A stretch of 64,000 nucleotides of DNA. It comes from Lates calcarifer. Taxonomy: Eukaryota; Chordata; Actinopteri; Centropomidae. Within the stretch, counting starts at the first letter, position 1, and every line of letters begins with the position of its first letter. The notes under the pieces are model-generated. The model worked only from the letters and a program-made list of their open reading frames with translations. It did no database searches and had not been told where the DNA came from. Both the position numbers and the translations under genes were made by a program. Shown in pieces: positions 41,901-52,811 of the stretch. The DNA lies in assembly GCF_001640805.2 (NCBI RefSeq), contig NC_066843.1:5158197-5222196 (forward strand), in the 5' to 3' direction.

Positions 41901-42813
41901 CAGTCAGTCCTTTCAGGGTCCGAGGTAAGTGTCTGTGCATGTGTGCATGAGCTGTTAGCAGGAAGTTTTCTCTTCCTAGTCAGGCCTCTGGCTTACAGGG
42001 ACGGTGTAATAGTAACTCTATGGGACTAAGAGAGTCAGTGCCATGGCTACTGTAGACCTGCTGCATGTGAGGTCATCACTAAAATCTGACAAGAAAGATT
42101 TTGGAAAGGACCAGTAGATGAATTAATGGATGGAATGACTGGCTGAGTCATTGTTTGATTCATGTTTGACAGTGTTATGGTATAACAGCCAGTCCAACAT
42201 GAAAGAAAATTATTCAAACATTGATTCATGTTTTATGTCCACATTTCATATTATATCCTGTTTATGCTTTAATTAATTCAAACTGCAGAATGAATTATCT
42301 TTTTCTCGCACAGCTATACTGTTAATGTGTGTCTGTCTTTTAAAATTTCTGCAAGTTCTAATGCAAGATAATCAGCCTTTTAACATGCTTCTAAAATAGT
42401 ATTTTTTCCTGTTGTCATTGACATTTTGTCTTTTCTCTCCGTGTGTGCTCATGGGATGCAGGAACATTCGAAGAGGAAGGTATAAACTTCTAAGACAGTG
42501 ACCATGTGATGACCATTCCCTCCTCCTCTCACCCTGGCTACTTCCTCATTCATTCATTCATTCATCTGTTAATCCCTACAGACCACCAACGCTCCTCTTT
42601 CTATGCTTGAATGCTTCATCATATATCAGTTCAAGCTACAAACAAACTCCCCATCTTTGTCCCTGATCTCATAAAATTCTCTTTCTCATTGTAAAGCAGA
42701 ATAGCTTCTAACATTTTTCAACCATCTTCATCTTGTGCAGCCATCAGTGTCTGTTTTTCCCCCTGTTAACGATCTCTCTGTTTTTCACTTCTTTCAGATC
42801 TGGTGGCGGATAA
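26979..42813 (+). CDS. adam11: ADAM11-like catalytically inactive transmembrane ADAM
   Basis: Twenty-six coding exons: 26979-27039, 27797-27987, 30746-30822, 31203-31269, 33077-33159, 33290-33353, 33436-33496, 33899-34080, 35255-35326, 35535-35701, 35809-35893, 36409-36499, 37029-37080, 37663-37762, 38037-38108, 38231-38323, 38760-38840, 38928-38978, 39060-39123, 39250-39355, 39538-39657, 39788-39955, 40151-40262, 41067-41157, 42462-42479, 42798-42813; about 781 aa (human about 769). ADAM11 is a neuronal surface protein of the LGI-receptor group (ADAM11/22/23). Order: signal peptide; prodomain ending in furin site RRSKR (about 234-238); metalloprotease domain where the zinc motif reads [12 protein letters not shown], lacking all three His and the Glu; disintegrin domain from about 452 ([16 protein letters not shown]); Cys-rich region; EGF-like repeat; transmembrane helix (about 747-769); tiny cytoplasmic tail. 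Oddities: a GC-AG intron after 33353, a one-base frame mismatch between exons 22 and 23, and two alternative C-termini. Identity to ADAM11 rather than ADAM22/23 rests on the short tail and close residue match. Confidence 0.95.
28973..29030. repeat. CT microsatellite in adam11 intron 2
   Basis: Two (CT)n blocks are separated by a short TTTGCCTATCTCCCTCTGTAT spacer-like interruption. This is low-complexity intronic DNA. Confidence 0.8.
36181..36300 (+). mobile_element. Teleost interspersed element, copy 2, in adam11 intron 11
   Basis: GATACCACTCTCAT at 36195-36208 is the exact complement of 14271-14284. TTAGCTTAGCATAAAGCCTGG at about 36239-36259 matches the complement of the right arm of copy 1. 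This copy is therefore in the opposite orientation, and is truncated or diverged on its right side. It sits about 100 bp before exon 12. Confidence 0.6.
37617..37655. repeat. GT-rich microsatellite just before adam11 exon 14
   Basis: An imperfect (TGTA/TG)n run ends about 8 bp before the acceptor AG at 37661-37662, so it stands where the polypyrimidine tract should be. The tract is T/G rather than T/C. Confidence 0.75.
40123..40150. repeat. CT run forming the polypyrimidine tract of adam11 exon 23
   Basis: A (TC)n run passes directly into TTTCTCACAG, the acceptor of exon 23. This is the exon whose frame does not match the previous exon. Confidence 0.8.
42463..42501 (+). CDS. adam11: Alternative adam11 C-terminal end (read-through of exon 25)
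   Basis: If the donor at 42480-42481 is not used, exon 25 continues through NIRRGR to YKLLRQ and a TGA at 42499-42501. Splicing to 42798 instead gives NIRRGR-SGGG and TAA at 42811-42813. Known ADAM11 isoforms also differ directly after the NIRRGR segment, so both ends are credible. Which one is used cannot be told from the genome. Confidence 0.5.
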   Translation, partial: NIRRGRYKLLRQ

Positions 42814-44787
42814 GACGTCTGTCTGTGTTTCTGTCTCTCTGTCCTGTCTACTTCCCGTCTTCCTCCTCGCACTGTGTCATTTCCACATCGGAGAAGAGGG
42901 GAACACACACACACAAAAAAAGTCTTCCACTCCTGTCCCAAGAATCTCTCCAAAACCTCTTCCGATTATCGTTTCCTCCACACTCCTGTCTCGCTCCTTT
43001 CGTCTATCCTCCTGCCAGGCTCCGCGGAGCTCCTCTCACCTCTCACCAGCCAAATCATACTCATGTGGCTGCTGCCAGCAGGCCACTGAAGATTGTGTCC
43101 GGGCCACGCCTAGAGTGAGCAGGTGGCTCTCCCTGTGGGAGACACCGGGGTCTTCCTCCAGTCTGGTGGCTCTAAGAATGTGCTTTGGTGTCTGTGTACC
43201 TCCTTCCCTGACATTTCGGACAGTCTGATAAAGAACATATCAATGGCGGACCAATTTAATATGAGACTTGTCTTTCCAATGCCTGCCTGCCTGCCTGCAC
43301 ACACTCTTAATCTGGCCATCACTTGAGTCCCGGTGAAATGCTGGACTAGAGCACAGACTGGCCATCTAACAGACTGAAATAATGTAACAGGAACTGAATC
43401 GTTTCCTATTTTTCTTAAAGGAGAGGGACCTGAGGTGCAGCTCCCCCAAGGCCAGGCCTTGAGTAGGTGCATCTCAAAGTAGATGTTGATCTGTTTTTTG
43501 TTTGGCAACATGGACATTAACTGAAAAAAAAAAATTCCACACTGGACTGTTGTTAGCATGTTTTCCAAAGAGAGACTGAGGAAGGACTTGCGATCATAGA
43601 AGATGACAGCGTTTACATTCATTGTTATTTGTGCTTAACTTGAGGCATTCTGCCTGCCCTCCCTCCCCTCAAGTTTTCAGGTACAAAAAGGGAAGCTAGG
43701 TGTTATGGTTTTGGGATCATTTTCAAACACTTAACTTTGAAGCAGCAGAGACCGTAACTTAGTGTTTCCTACCACAGACCGACCAACATACATTCCACAA
43801 TATCCGTCTGTGTGCGTGCTCACCACTTTTAGGCCCAAAGTTTGTACGCTTTAGGAGGTTTAACCTGTATGTTTGTTGCATGAGTGAATGTACGGGTGCA
43901 AGAGATTTTTAAAGAAAGGGAGAATGTACGTGTGTTTACATTAGTGTTAGGGGCAGTTGTGTCCATGTACACCTTAACACTCCTCCTATCACAGGTAGAT
44001 AGGCAGGTTTTTACCTCTAGAAGACCATTTCTTTCTACAAACTGTTGTGCGCTGCAGCCATGGCACCATAAAGGCAGCACGTTAATAAAGAATTCAAAAG
44101 TTTTTATGTCATGTATCTACAGAAGACGAGCACTAGCCAAGTGTATGCACACCTATTTGTAAATATGTGCAAGATATACTGAATGTTAAATGCACTGTAT
44201 GAAGATTTATTTAAAGCTATGTTAAAAGTGAGTTTTATCTGTTTCAGCAAACATATAGCTATCAGTCTCTTGACACAACCTGCATTTGCAAATCTCTCCT
44301 GTAGTCAGCGCCGTCCATGCATCTTTTAAATGTGGCGTTAGCAGCTAAGCCGGCTGTCTCGCCATCTCTCTTATCATTCCAGCTATCACTGAAATGTCAT
44401 GAATCTTTTGTACATTTGTTGATAGCCCCCGAGCCCTGGGTGAACACCACAGCCCAGAGACTTTGTAATGACACCCCACCCCCCCACCCCCAGCTGTAAA
44501 TGAGATTAAAGAGATCTAGGATGGGGTCCAGGAGGCAGCTTGTCTGGCACTATATGCGTGTATGAGGTCAGTTTGGTGTTTGGGCTTTGCACTATGGCAG
44601 ATGCACTATTGTTATTACAATATGTACAGAGTTGGTATCAAATACAATCTGTTTGATAAGCTTGAAGTCGATGGGAACAAAAGGAGAAAATGAGATGCAT
44701 CTTACCCCATATTTTTAGACACTATCTTTTTGAATTGAGACAAATGAACTAAGGCTTGTAGATGGATTGAAATGAAGGGAAAATAAA
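42814..44787 (+). terminator. adam11 3' UTR with candidate poly(A) signals
   Basis: No coding exons follow the stop. AATAAA occurs at 44084-44089 and at 44782-44787, giving possible 3' UTRs of about 1.3 and 2.0 kb. Open frames in this stretch (for example 42803-43228 and the minus frame 43110-43622) have composition-driven, non-conserved sequence. Confidence 0.5.
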
Positions 44788-45497
44788 ATACTAAAACATT
44801 AAAACACACCTCCTATGTTCACATCTCACTGCCTTTCTGTGTTGGTATTTAGTTATATGGTTTTAATAGATGGTTAGACTTGGGAGATTTATACTTCAGT
44901 TTTCTGCTTCTGAAAAACATTTAAAAAATAATCATATTTATGATAAATCACAGTGGGAATGGGACAAACTAATACATCAATACTGATTCCTTGAATTAAT
45001 TATTACTGTAACTCATTTTTTTTTGTATCAATCAATGCGTCTTATTTTTTTCCCACCAGTCAAAATGCTAGCAAAAATCACTATCACAGTTTCTTAGAGC
45101 CAAAATTAACATCTTCAAATTGCTTGTTTTGTCTGGCTATAAGTCTCAAACCTTTCGCTATAATAATCAATGTGTTGGATTTTACTGACAATGACAAAAC
45201 AGTAAAATATATTAAAATATTATTTTAATTATGACCAAATTATTATAACAACAACAACAACCCAATTGGTCGTTGACAAATCGTTCAGCATAAGAAAAGC
45301 TACATGTCAGATTCCTTATACTGCTGCACAGAGGCATTCAGCTTTCATTAAATAAAAACTGTAGAAAAGCCATTGACAAGTACTGGCAAACAGGCCAATG
45401 ACTCATTATAAAAATAACAGTTTTAAAAGGCTGATGACAGCCAAGACAGAATATGTCAATCTCTTGATCTTGATCAACATGATGGATAAATTTGTCC
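44788..45497. other. Spacer between convergent adam11 and p3h4
   Basis: About 700 bp of AT-rich DNA separate the two tail-to-tail genes, with an ACAACAACAACA run near 45246-45260. I see no gene in it. Confidence 0.6.
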
Positions 45498-45503
45498 TTT
45501 TAT
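45498..45503 (-). terminator. p3h4 poly(A) signal
   Basis: TTTATT on the plus strand is AATAAA on the minus strand, about 165 bp past the p3h4 stop codon. Confidence 0.5.
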
Positions 45504-45667
45504 TCTTCAGCTGGGTGAAAGAGAGCAGCTGAGTTGTGCTTTTTCTGCTAAATACTGATGGGAGAGTCAGTCTGTCTGTATGGAGGTCAGCATTCTTTGG
45601 TATGTTGTCATGACAGGTGGGACAGAGCTGGGCGAGGAGGCGTTCCACACGTGGACGACGTCAGATG

Positions 45668-48600
45668 TCACTCTACGATGTCTCCAGTGTCCCACTTAGT
45701 TTTGGGTTCCTGCCACCATTCAGCCAGGAATGACTCCTCATAGTCTCCCATCCCCTCAAACTCAGCATCAGGGTTCTCTGAGTGAGAGGCGCCTATTTCC
45801 TCTGGACTTACCACGTCCTGAAAGTTAAATAAAACACTTTTAGGCAAGCATTTTATTATCTTAATTCAATTCAATCTGGCAAAACAGATACTTTTCCTTC
45901 CTGTGTCTATAAATCTGTCACTTGTGCTCCCATTAATCCAGCCTAAACAGTCCTCCTCCCCCGTCTCAGGTCCAGGCAGTGTGCTGAGCTGGGAGGGGCT
46001 GACCTGAGTTAAATAGATGTGGCACAGCCTCAGTGGCCAACACCTCCCAGCCACATACCACACACTGCTGGCGGAAAACAACCCCCCACCCCCGATTTCC
46101 CTTCCTTACACACTCTTTCTCTCCCTTTCATTCTCAAGAGACTTTCCTCTTGTGCTCTCCTTCCCATAACCTGAGCAGCAGCTTGCATTTGGCCTGCTAG
46201 TCTGCTCCTCCAAAGTCAGTATACCCCCAAACACCTCTCAGGATATTGTGATAAACAAGGACACAAACTCCAGCTTGATCAGTCATGTCAGTTGTTGTTG
46301 AGTCAAGTTAAAGTGTCAGATCACAAAAACATATTTTCATACTTGTGCACCCATAGGATTGTCTGGTCATGCAGACAGCTTGGGTTTTATCTGCTGAGGT
46401 TTTGAGATCTCTGAAATCTCTGCTGCCACCCCAGCACAATGGAGGGTTGATGGAATTTTGATTGTGCAGTTTAAAAAAAACTCAGGGATGGATATCTGAG
46501 GATCTCTACGATAAAATTAGCATAGCTAGATTCCAGTTAGAACAAGGAATTTAGGCAATTTAGATCATTTAATCTGCCAAAATTTTTCATTTTTCTAACC
46601 AGCAGATTATAACAATAATAAACCTTTTAAAGCACTATATAACTTTTAAAAAATTATAAATAAATTAATCCTCAATCCTCCAAATAAAAAGTTCAATTCA
46701 CACACTGTAAATTTAATCCCTCCTCAGCTCTGGTGCACTCAACAGTTTTGCTGCTATAGCCTGATTTGGTCTGGTATGACCAGTAACTTACGGTGGTTAA
46801 TGTTAGTTATTACTACAGTTATTACTGTGTCAGATCACTGATTTTAGGATTATTCTGATCCTATATACTGTTGCCATATATTTAGGTTTTAACATTATTT
46901 CATGACTGTCACTTTTGCCACAGTGATGCCAAATTCTGCTACAGCACACATATCTGCTCTGTAAATTACATGTCCTGTGTTCTCCTTTCAGAAAAGTTTA
47001 TATTTCCTCTGTATACAATGGCAACCTCTATTTTTTTTTTATCAGTTTTTCAGAACACTGTCAGTCCTCCACCTACATGGATTGAGACATTGTTGCTAAA
47101 CAGCCAATCTAATTCCAGCTGCTGTCAATCGAACACAGACACCAAGTCACTCCTCCAGGAGCATTTCAGGTAAGACCATTTTTTCTTGCTTTTAATAGTA
47201 AAAAACTAATTACATTGTGTTTGATTGCAAAAAAGGACAACTAAACGTGATTTCAGTAGGACTTTAAGCGTGGTTACTGTGCTCACAGTATCACCATGCT
47301 GCCCAAAAACAATCATACCTCGTCCTCTGTTTGTAGGTAGTTCAGTGCAAACTCCAGCATCTCCTTCTGCTTGGTCGTCTGGTTAAAATACCTCAGGGCC
47401 TCCTGAAAAACAAACGTGACATCAGTGTGGGTTCGACCTGAGCAGCAGCAGCAGCCAGGAGCAAACCAGCTTGTAGCAGTTTTATGACACTGCACTGAGC
47501 AGCAACAATTTGGCCTGTTTGCTTTTTGTTTACAGTCTTTTTGCCCCTCCATCTGGAAGGTTTGAAGTATCTGCTGCGCTACCAAATTTACTTGAAACTG
47601 GGGCAGCTTCAGTGGGGGAAGAAGTTTATTGGCCAGTTCAGCTCCGCACAAAAACTGGTACACTGCAGCTGCTGCCAACTCTACACCAAGCAAACAAAAT
47701 TGGAGAACAAGTCTGTGTTTACGCCAGTATATGAGTTTCTAATTACCACCCTGAGATTGTGTGAATGATCACGCCAAAACCACTTTATGCTATAGGCTGT
47801 TCTGCTTTGGTTTAGTACAGCTGGTGTGAACTTTGCTGACACTTTCTGCTGCCTCTAAACAATCCAAACTACATCAGCTGAACCTGGTTCAACCACCAAA
47901 GACCTAGAAGTGCAAATGGATGAAAAGGAAACTCACAGGCCGCGGCTGGAAGTCGATATCCTCGAGGCCCCACTGCTCCCGGTAGAAACGATAGTACGCT
48001 ACATTTTGCTGCATCACCTGGTCTTTGGGGTCAAACAGCATGTAACTGGCTGCACACGGAGCAGCGTTCTTCACATCGTTCACTAGAAAGGAAATGTGTA
48101 AATGCGTAAATGTGTCACAAACATGCTCTCAAAAACCCAAAAAAGCCAGAGTCGTTGTCATTGTCCTTACATTTATAATAGGAAAACTGGAGGTAGTGAT
48201 ACATCGTGGCGACAAACTTCTCCACAAAGAAGCCTCCAACGCTGGGTGTCAGGTGCTCCTCGCAGTTTACCTTACATTTCAGCACATCACTGTAGAGATC
48301 TGGGGGAGGCAGGGGGGAGAAAGCAACAACAACAACAACAAAACATATTACTTTTTTATCTAAATCGTGCTGAACTGTAACTCTAGTTTAAACTGCTCTC
48401 TACTCACCTGCCAGTGTGGGGTAGAAGTCTTTGAACTCTAAGATCTCGTATGAGCCCTCGCAGCCCGCTGAGCAGAGGCTGTATATTTCAAAGTACTGCG
48501 TGATGGCCTGCTCCATGTTTCGGGCGCTGTTGCTGAAGTCTCCGCTGTTGTAGAGTGTCACACTCTTCAGGAACACACTCTGGATAACAAAGGAAAAGTG

Positions 48601-50437
48601 AGTATTTGACTAGCATGTCTTCAGTAGGCAAACTGGAGAAGGATGACAGCGTTAGGCTTCAGACCTCATACGGCTGCTCCTCGTGGTCAATGAGATATTC
48701 TTCCACATCAAACAGCGTCTTGTAGTAGTTCATGTTCTTGGTCAAATGGGGATCATTTGGATTCTTCTTCAGGAAGGTGTGAGCTGCTGCCACGGCCTTC
48801 TCCACATTATTGAGCTGTGTAAAGAACAGATATTGTTATCTACTGTCTCTCACTGGCTTTTGAAAACAGCAGCTCCTGTAATTACCACTGCTTGCTTGGA
48901 AAACATGACCTCTGACCCCATAGCTCCAACAATTACTCTACCAGATGTCTATCACTAATGCAAGGGTTCCTGGCTACACACAGACACACTGTAGTCTGTC
49001 ATACTGTCACAGACAAATATGTGGGATAAATCATAGGTAAAGAAAATACACACGGCAGTTTTGGTCAAAAGGATGAATGAACTCTGGCACCTCAGTGAAA
49101 CACAGTCAACTCTCTCCTTAAAGAACTGATCTGATCCACTTTTTGATGCTTGAGTTGCTGCTTAAAATCATGTTTTATGATGTGGATGGCTGTTTGATCA
49201 ACAGATGGAGAGTTTTTAATTTAGCAAACAGGTTAAACAAGACAAAATGATAAACTACTCTAAGTTAAGGTTTCAGCAAAGCAAAGTTTTGAAGTTGTGA
49301 GTCTCATAACACACCTGGGATCTAAAGGATCACAGTCAGAGTTAAAGGGTTTCAGAGCTTGATTGTTTCCTCTATGATGAATCTTGTCTGGCGAGAATAA
49401 CCTGGAGCTTACTATGCACTAGATATGACCAAAAACTGTTTGAGGCACACGTTTAAGAGAAAGCAAAATCGGCCTTTTTTGCCTCGTGAGCACACCTAGT
49501 CCTCATCACTCTGTGTCTGGCACAGAAGAATAAGGGGATTGTTTTCAGCGGAACACTGGAAGAGACGTGGCACATGCTCAACTGCTGCTCGGTCAGCAGG
49601 GGGGCGCAACAAAGCAGCTGAGGGTTTAATACTCCACATGTCGCCTACTAGAAATTTCCTCTCCGTCACTCTAACGGAGTCAATCTGGCTCGAGGAAACG
49701 ACTTCAGATACTTTTGTTGAGTGATCGCGCCCGTTGCGCACAGTTATCCACATTAACACCACGTTCCTGTGCTTATTATCGTTCTCTAATGAGTTTATAA
49801 CGGGCAAGTCGCACTTACTTGTCTCTACAATAACCTTATACTACAATGTGTCGGGAGTTTACAGTCAAAGTGTTGCATTAAATTGTTCTGTTTGTATGTG
49901 GTGTATCCTCACACTCCAGTGTTGGGCCTACTTTTATTTTGAATCCAAGTCTTGGACACAAAACTCCACACGTCAAGCCTTTGGTCTCACCTGAAAGTAT
50001 GCATACTGTATGTACCGATACGGTATCCTTTTCTCGAAAGTTTCCAGTAAATCCCTTTGTGGGTAAGCGAGAGTAAAGACTGGAAACCCCGCCTTGCACT
50101 TTTTAAGGCACGCAGCTCTCAGAAGGATGTGGCGCACGACGCGGAGGCTGCTGTCGGCGAACAGGGTGTCATTGTCCCGGCTCACGGAGCTGCAGTTGCG
50201 GCTGCAGAACGCCTCGCTGTCCCGCAGCAGCCGGTGGAGCCGCAGGCTCAGCTCCAGGAACTTGATGCTCTCTCTCCAGTTCTCCGCCGAGTACTGCTCC
50301 AGCGCGTAGCCGTACGCGGAGTCCAGCGGCATGATGTCCTTCTGAGGGAAACTTTTAAAGCTGTACTTCTCATACTGAGCCTCCACCAGGGCCGGGGTGA
50401 GAAGGGCCACGAGGCACAAGCTTTTCAGGAGCATCAT
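45668..50437 (-). CDS. p3h4: P3H4 / SC65 (leprecan-like protein 4), complete
   Basis: Seven exons (complement): 49991-50437, 48665-48814, 48408-48579, 48171-48299, 47937-48082, 47319-47402, 45668-45817. The CDS is 1278 nt, 425 aa plus TGA (human 437). SC65 is a non-enzymatic leprecan-family ER protein; the mammalian protein forms a complex with prolyl 3-hydroxylase 3 and lysyl hydroxylase 1 that is needed for collagen lysine hydroxylation and cross-linking. A signal peptide ends near residue 20 ([12 protein letters not shown]). Four CxxxC motifs of the tetratrico-like CRTAP/leprecan fold are present: CSRNC (78-82), CLKKC (110-114), CSAGC (235-239), CKVNC (265-269). The C-terminus is acidic with DAEFEG, GDYEE and WWQEP, which separates SC65 from CRTAP; the 2-oxoglutarate dioxygenase domain of P3H1-3 is absent. 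Two ATGs in tandem start the frame; the first, at 50437, is taken. fkbp10 lies head-to-head upstream. Confidence 0.95.
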
Positions 50438-52811
50438 CACCTCCACCGGCTCCGGCAGGAGTCTGTTCTTGTTTTGAATGGATCAGGGAGCTTCCTCCTC
50501 TTTCTTTACCAGGGATTGCTCATGTCTGTCTGCACGTAGGCTGTTAAAGCCGTGTGGAGCCTGTTGCAGAAAATGAGAATTTCTTGCCACGACTTTCAAA
50601 ATAAAAGCCCCACGTATAAACCTGTAATCTGAGCTGTATTGCTTCTGGACACTATTGCAATAAAATCCAAAGACAAAGATATTTCATCTCAGGGGAAATC
50701 GTGTCTGCATTTGTTTTTCCTCTTATCAATTCAATGCATCATCATGATTTGGATGTTTGACCTAAAGTAAATGCATGCATTGTGTTTGATGCTGAATAAT
50801 TCAAACGAGTTTCATGTGTGTGTGCTAAAATAATTTATCCCAGTAGTGAAAAAAGAAAGAGGTATGAGGTATACATTCAGTGGCCTACACTAAATTGTAA
50901 ATAAAATAGAAACTGTCCAGATCAGCTTGCTTCCCTTGTCTATTACAATTATGAAAATAATATTTTGTCTGCAGATAGGTCTGACGAAACTACAACTCTG
51001 GAATCTCTGAGCATTTTTCATTTATAAAAAGTTTCAAAATATAATAATATTAATCGACTGCAGCCCTACAGCTGACAAACGCACCTCTTGACAATTACCT
51101 TGGAAGTCTTAAGTCTGAACTTCCGGTATAAATGGCGATAACTCCGGGTCGCTTCACACAGACGTCACAGTCTTTGAGTTTGGGACCTCAATAAAGAGAG
51201 TCCAGTTTTCCTCAGTGTTTCCGTTGTCATAACACCCAACAGACCCACGAACCAAAAGTTAACTCATTGTCTTTAAGTTATTGTTTTGATTTTTCACAAT
51301 TTTAGAATTTTTACTTCCAATTCTCAGACTGTATGTTTTCATCAAATATATTGTTTGTTTAAAGAGCTCTTGTATTTATCAGTATGTATCAGCCTGGTTA
51401 TCATTCTACATTCCACGGAAACAAGACAGACTGAGACATGGGTTGGTGATCCATTTGCATAGATGACATATCACTTCTGGGCAAAACTCATCCCTAATCT
51501 CTGCGATATGTGTAGAATCTGACATTTCACGTTGGAGGCCCTGCAGGCTCTTTGAGTTGGATGGTTATTAGGACCCAGAGCACGATTTTCTGAAGCAGAT
51601 AGATGTGTTCAAAAAGGAATTTATCCCTGTCATCACCGTCTCAAATGTAGAATATGAAGAAGTTGAGTCTTGCCGTGCCATAACGGTGACACCCAAGGAT
51701 AACGTTAGATTATGGTGAGGCACATTATAATTTTCGGCTCATCTCTTACGTGGTTGAAGTCATGACGCCAGGCCTCTGGGCCAGGCTTTACACGTTTGCA
51801 GAATTCCATTAAAAAGTGGGTGGGGGCCCAGGGGCCGCTCCTCCTCCTCTTCCTCCTGCTGTCTGGAGTTAATGACCTGAAAAAGATGCGTTAAGTAAGC
51901 CAGAGAGGGACGGGACAGGGCCGGAAGTATGAGCACAAAATAAAAGCATAGTCCTTTCAGTTATAGAAATATCCATTCACACATTACATCAGGTGTCTGT
52001 ATAACTAATGTCAGCTTGTGCAACACACCGAGTTTTCTCAGACCGCTACCTAAAGCTTAGGGTGACAAACAGAGGTGGGATCACCTACTGTTGGAGCTAT
52101 TTAACTGTAGCCTACTGTTTGACCGCTAGGGGAAGTATTGTTTTTGTCGTTTGCACCAGGTGTATCGATTAGACCAAAGAAGAGTTAGCAGATGGTTGCG
52201 AAAACTCGGTTGTTGTCGTAATCCACGACCACAAGCAAGGTCGTGTAATGTAAGTCAGACTTTATTCACCCTCTTTTTAAAAAAAAAATGAGAACAGCAC
52301 GACAGAGGAAAAATTGCTCCAATCTCTAATTTCATTGCCTCAAAATCCGATAGATACTCGTGATGAACACACACCCAAACAGACATTACTACGGTGGCCG
52401 ACACGGCTTAATTTTACTATCGTAGAAATAGTACTTATTTATGCATTTCTTGTACCTTTGTGACTGTAATATCTCAATTTTCCTGCATGAGATCAAGAAA
52501 GTTTGTCTTTGCCTGCTGACTACCAAGAAAATTGACAGATAAAACATATAACTTGACTCTGAAATTGGATCACAGATCAGAATAGCCTTTTTTGATCGCA
52601 TTCAATATCTGCAACTTTTTTCATACTCCCAAGTTCTTTGAGAAAGCACTTATTTTGTAATCTGTAACCGGAAGTAGTATATCTTATTCCAGCTAATTTG
52701 ATTTAGCCTGAACGCCCCAAACTTCTTGCGGTACTCCTCTCTCAATTCAACCGCATCAGGCCGCTGGCAGACGGACCTTCTGCTGAGCGAGCTTCCGTCG
52801 TAACTTTCAAA
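50438..52811. promoter_or_regulatory. Divergent intergenic region of p3h4 and fkbp10
   Basis: About 2.4 kb separate the two start codons. At 51119-51168 an ETS-type CTTCCGG, a TATAAAT and a CRE-like GACGTCAC are clustered. Further GGAAGT cores occur at about 51921-51930 (GGCCGGAAGT) and at about 52669-52677 (CCGGAAGTA), the latter about 140 bp upstream of the fkbp10 ATG. These are short motif matches only. No open frame with protein character was found, and transcription starts cannot be placed from sequence. Confidence 0.4.

Noticed and set aside
42735..43622. Open frames of 127-170 codons on both strands after the adam11 stop
   Set aside because: Low-complexity Ser/Pro-rich or unconserved sequence in the presumed 3' UTR, without splice signals.
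50057..50539. 160-codon plus-strand frame
   Set aside because: Antisense shadow of p3h4 exon 1, whose sense frame has a signal peptide and conserved cysteines.
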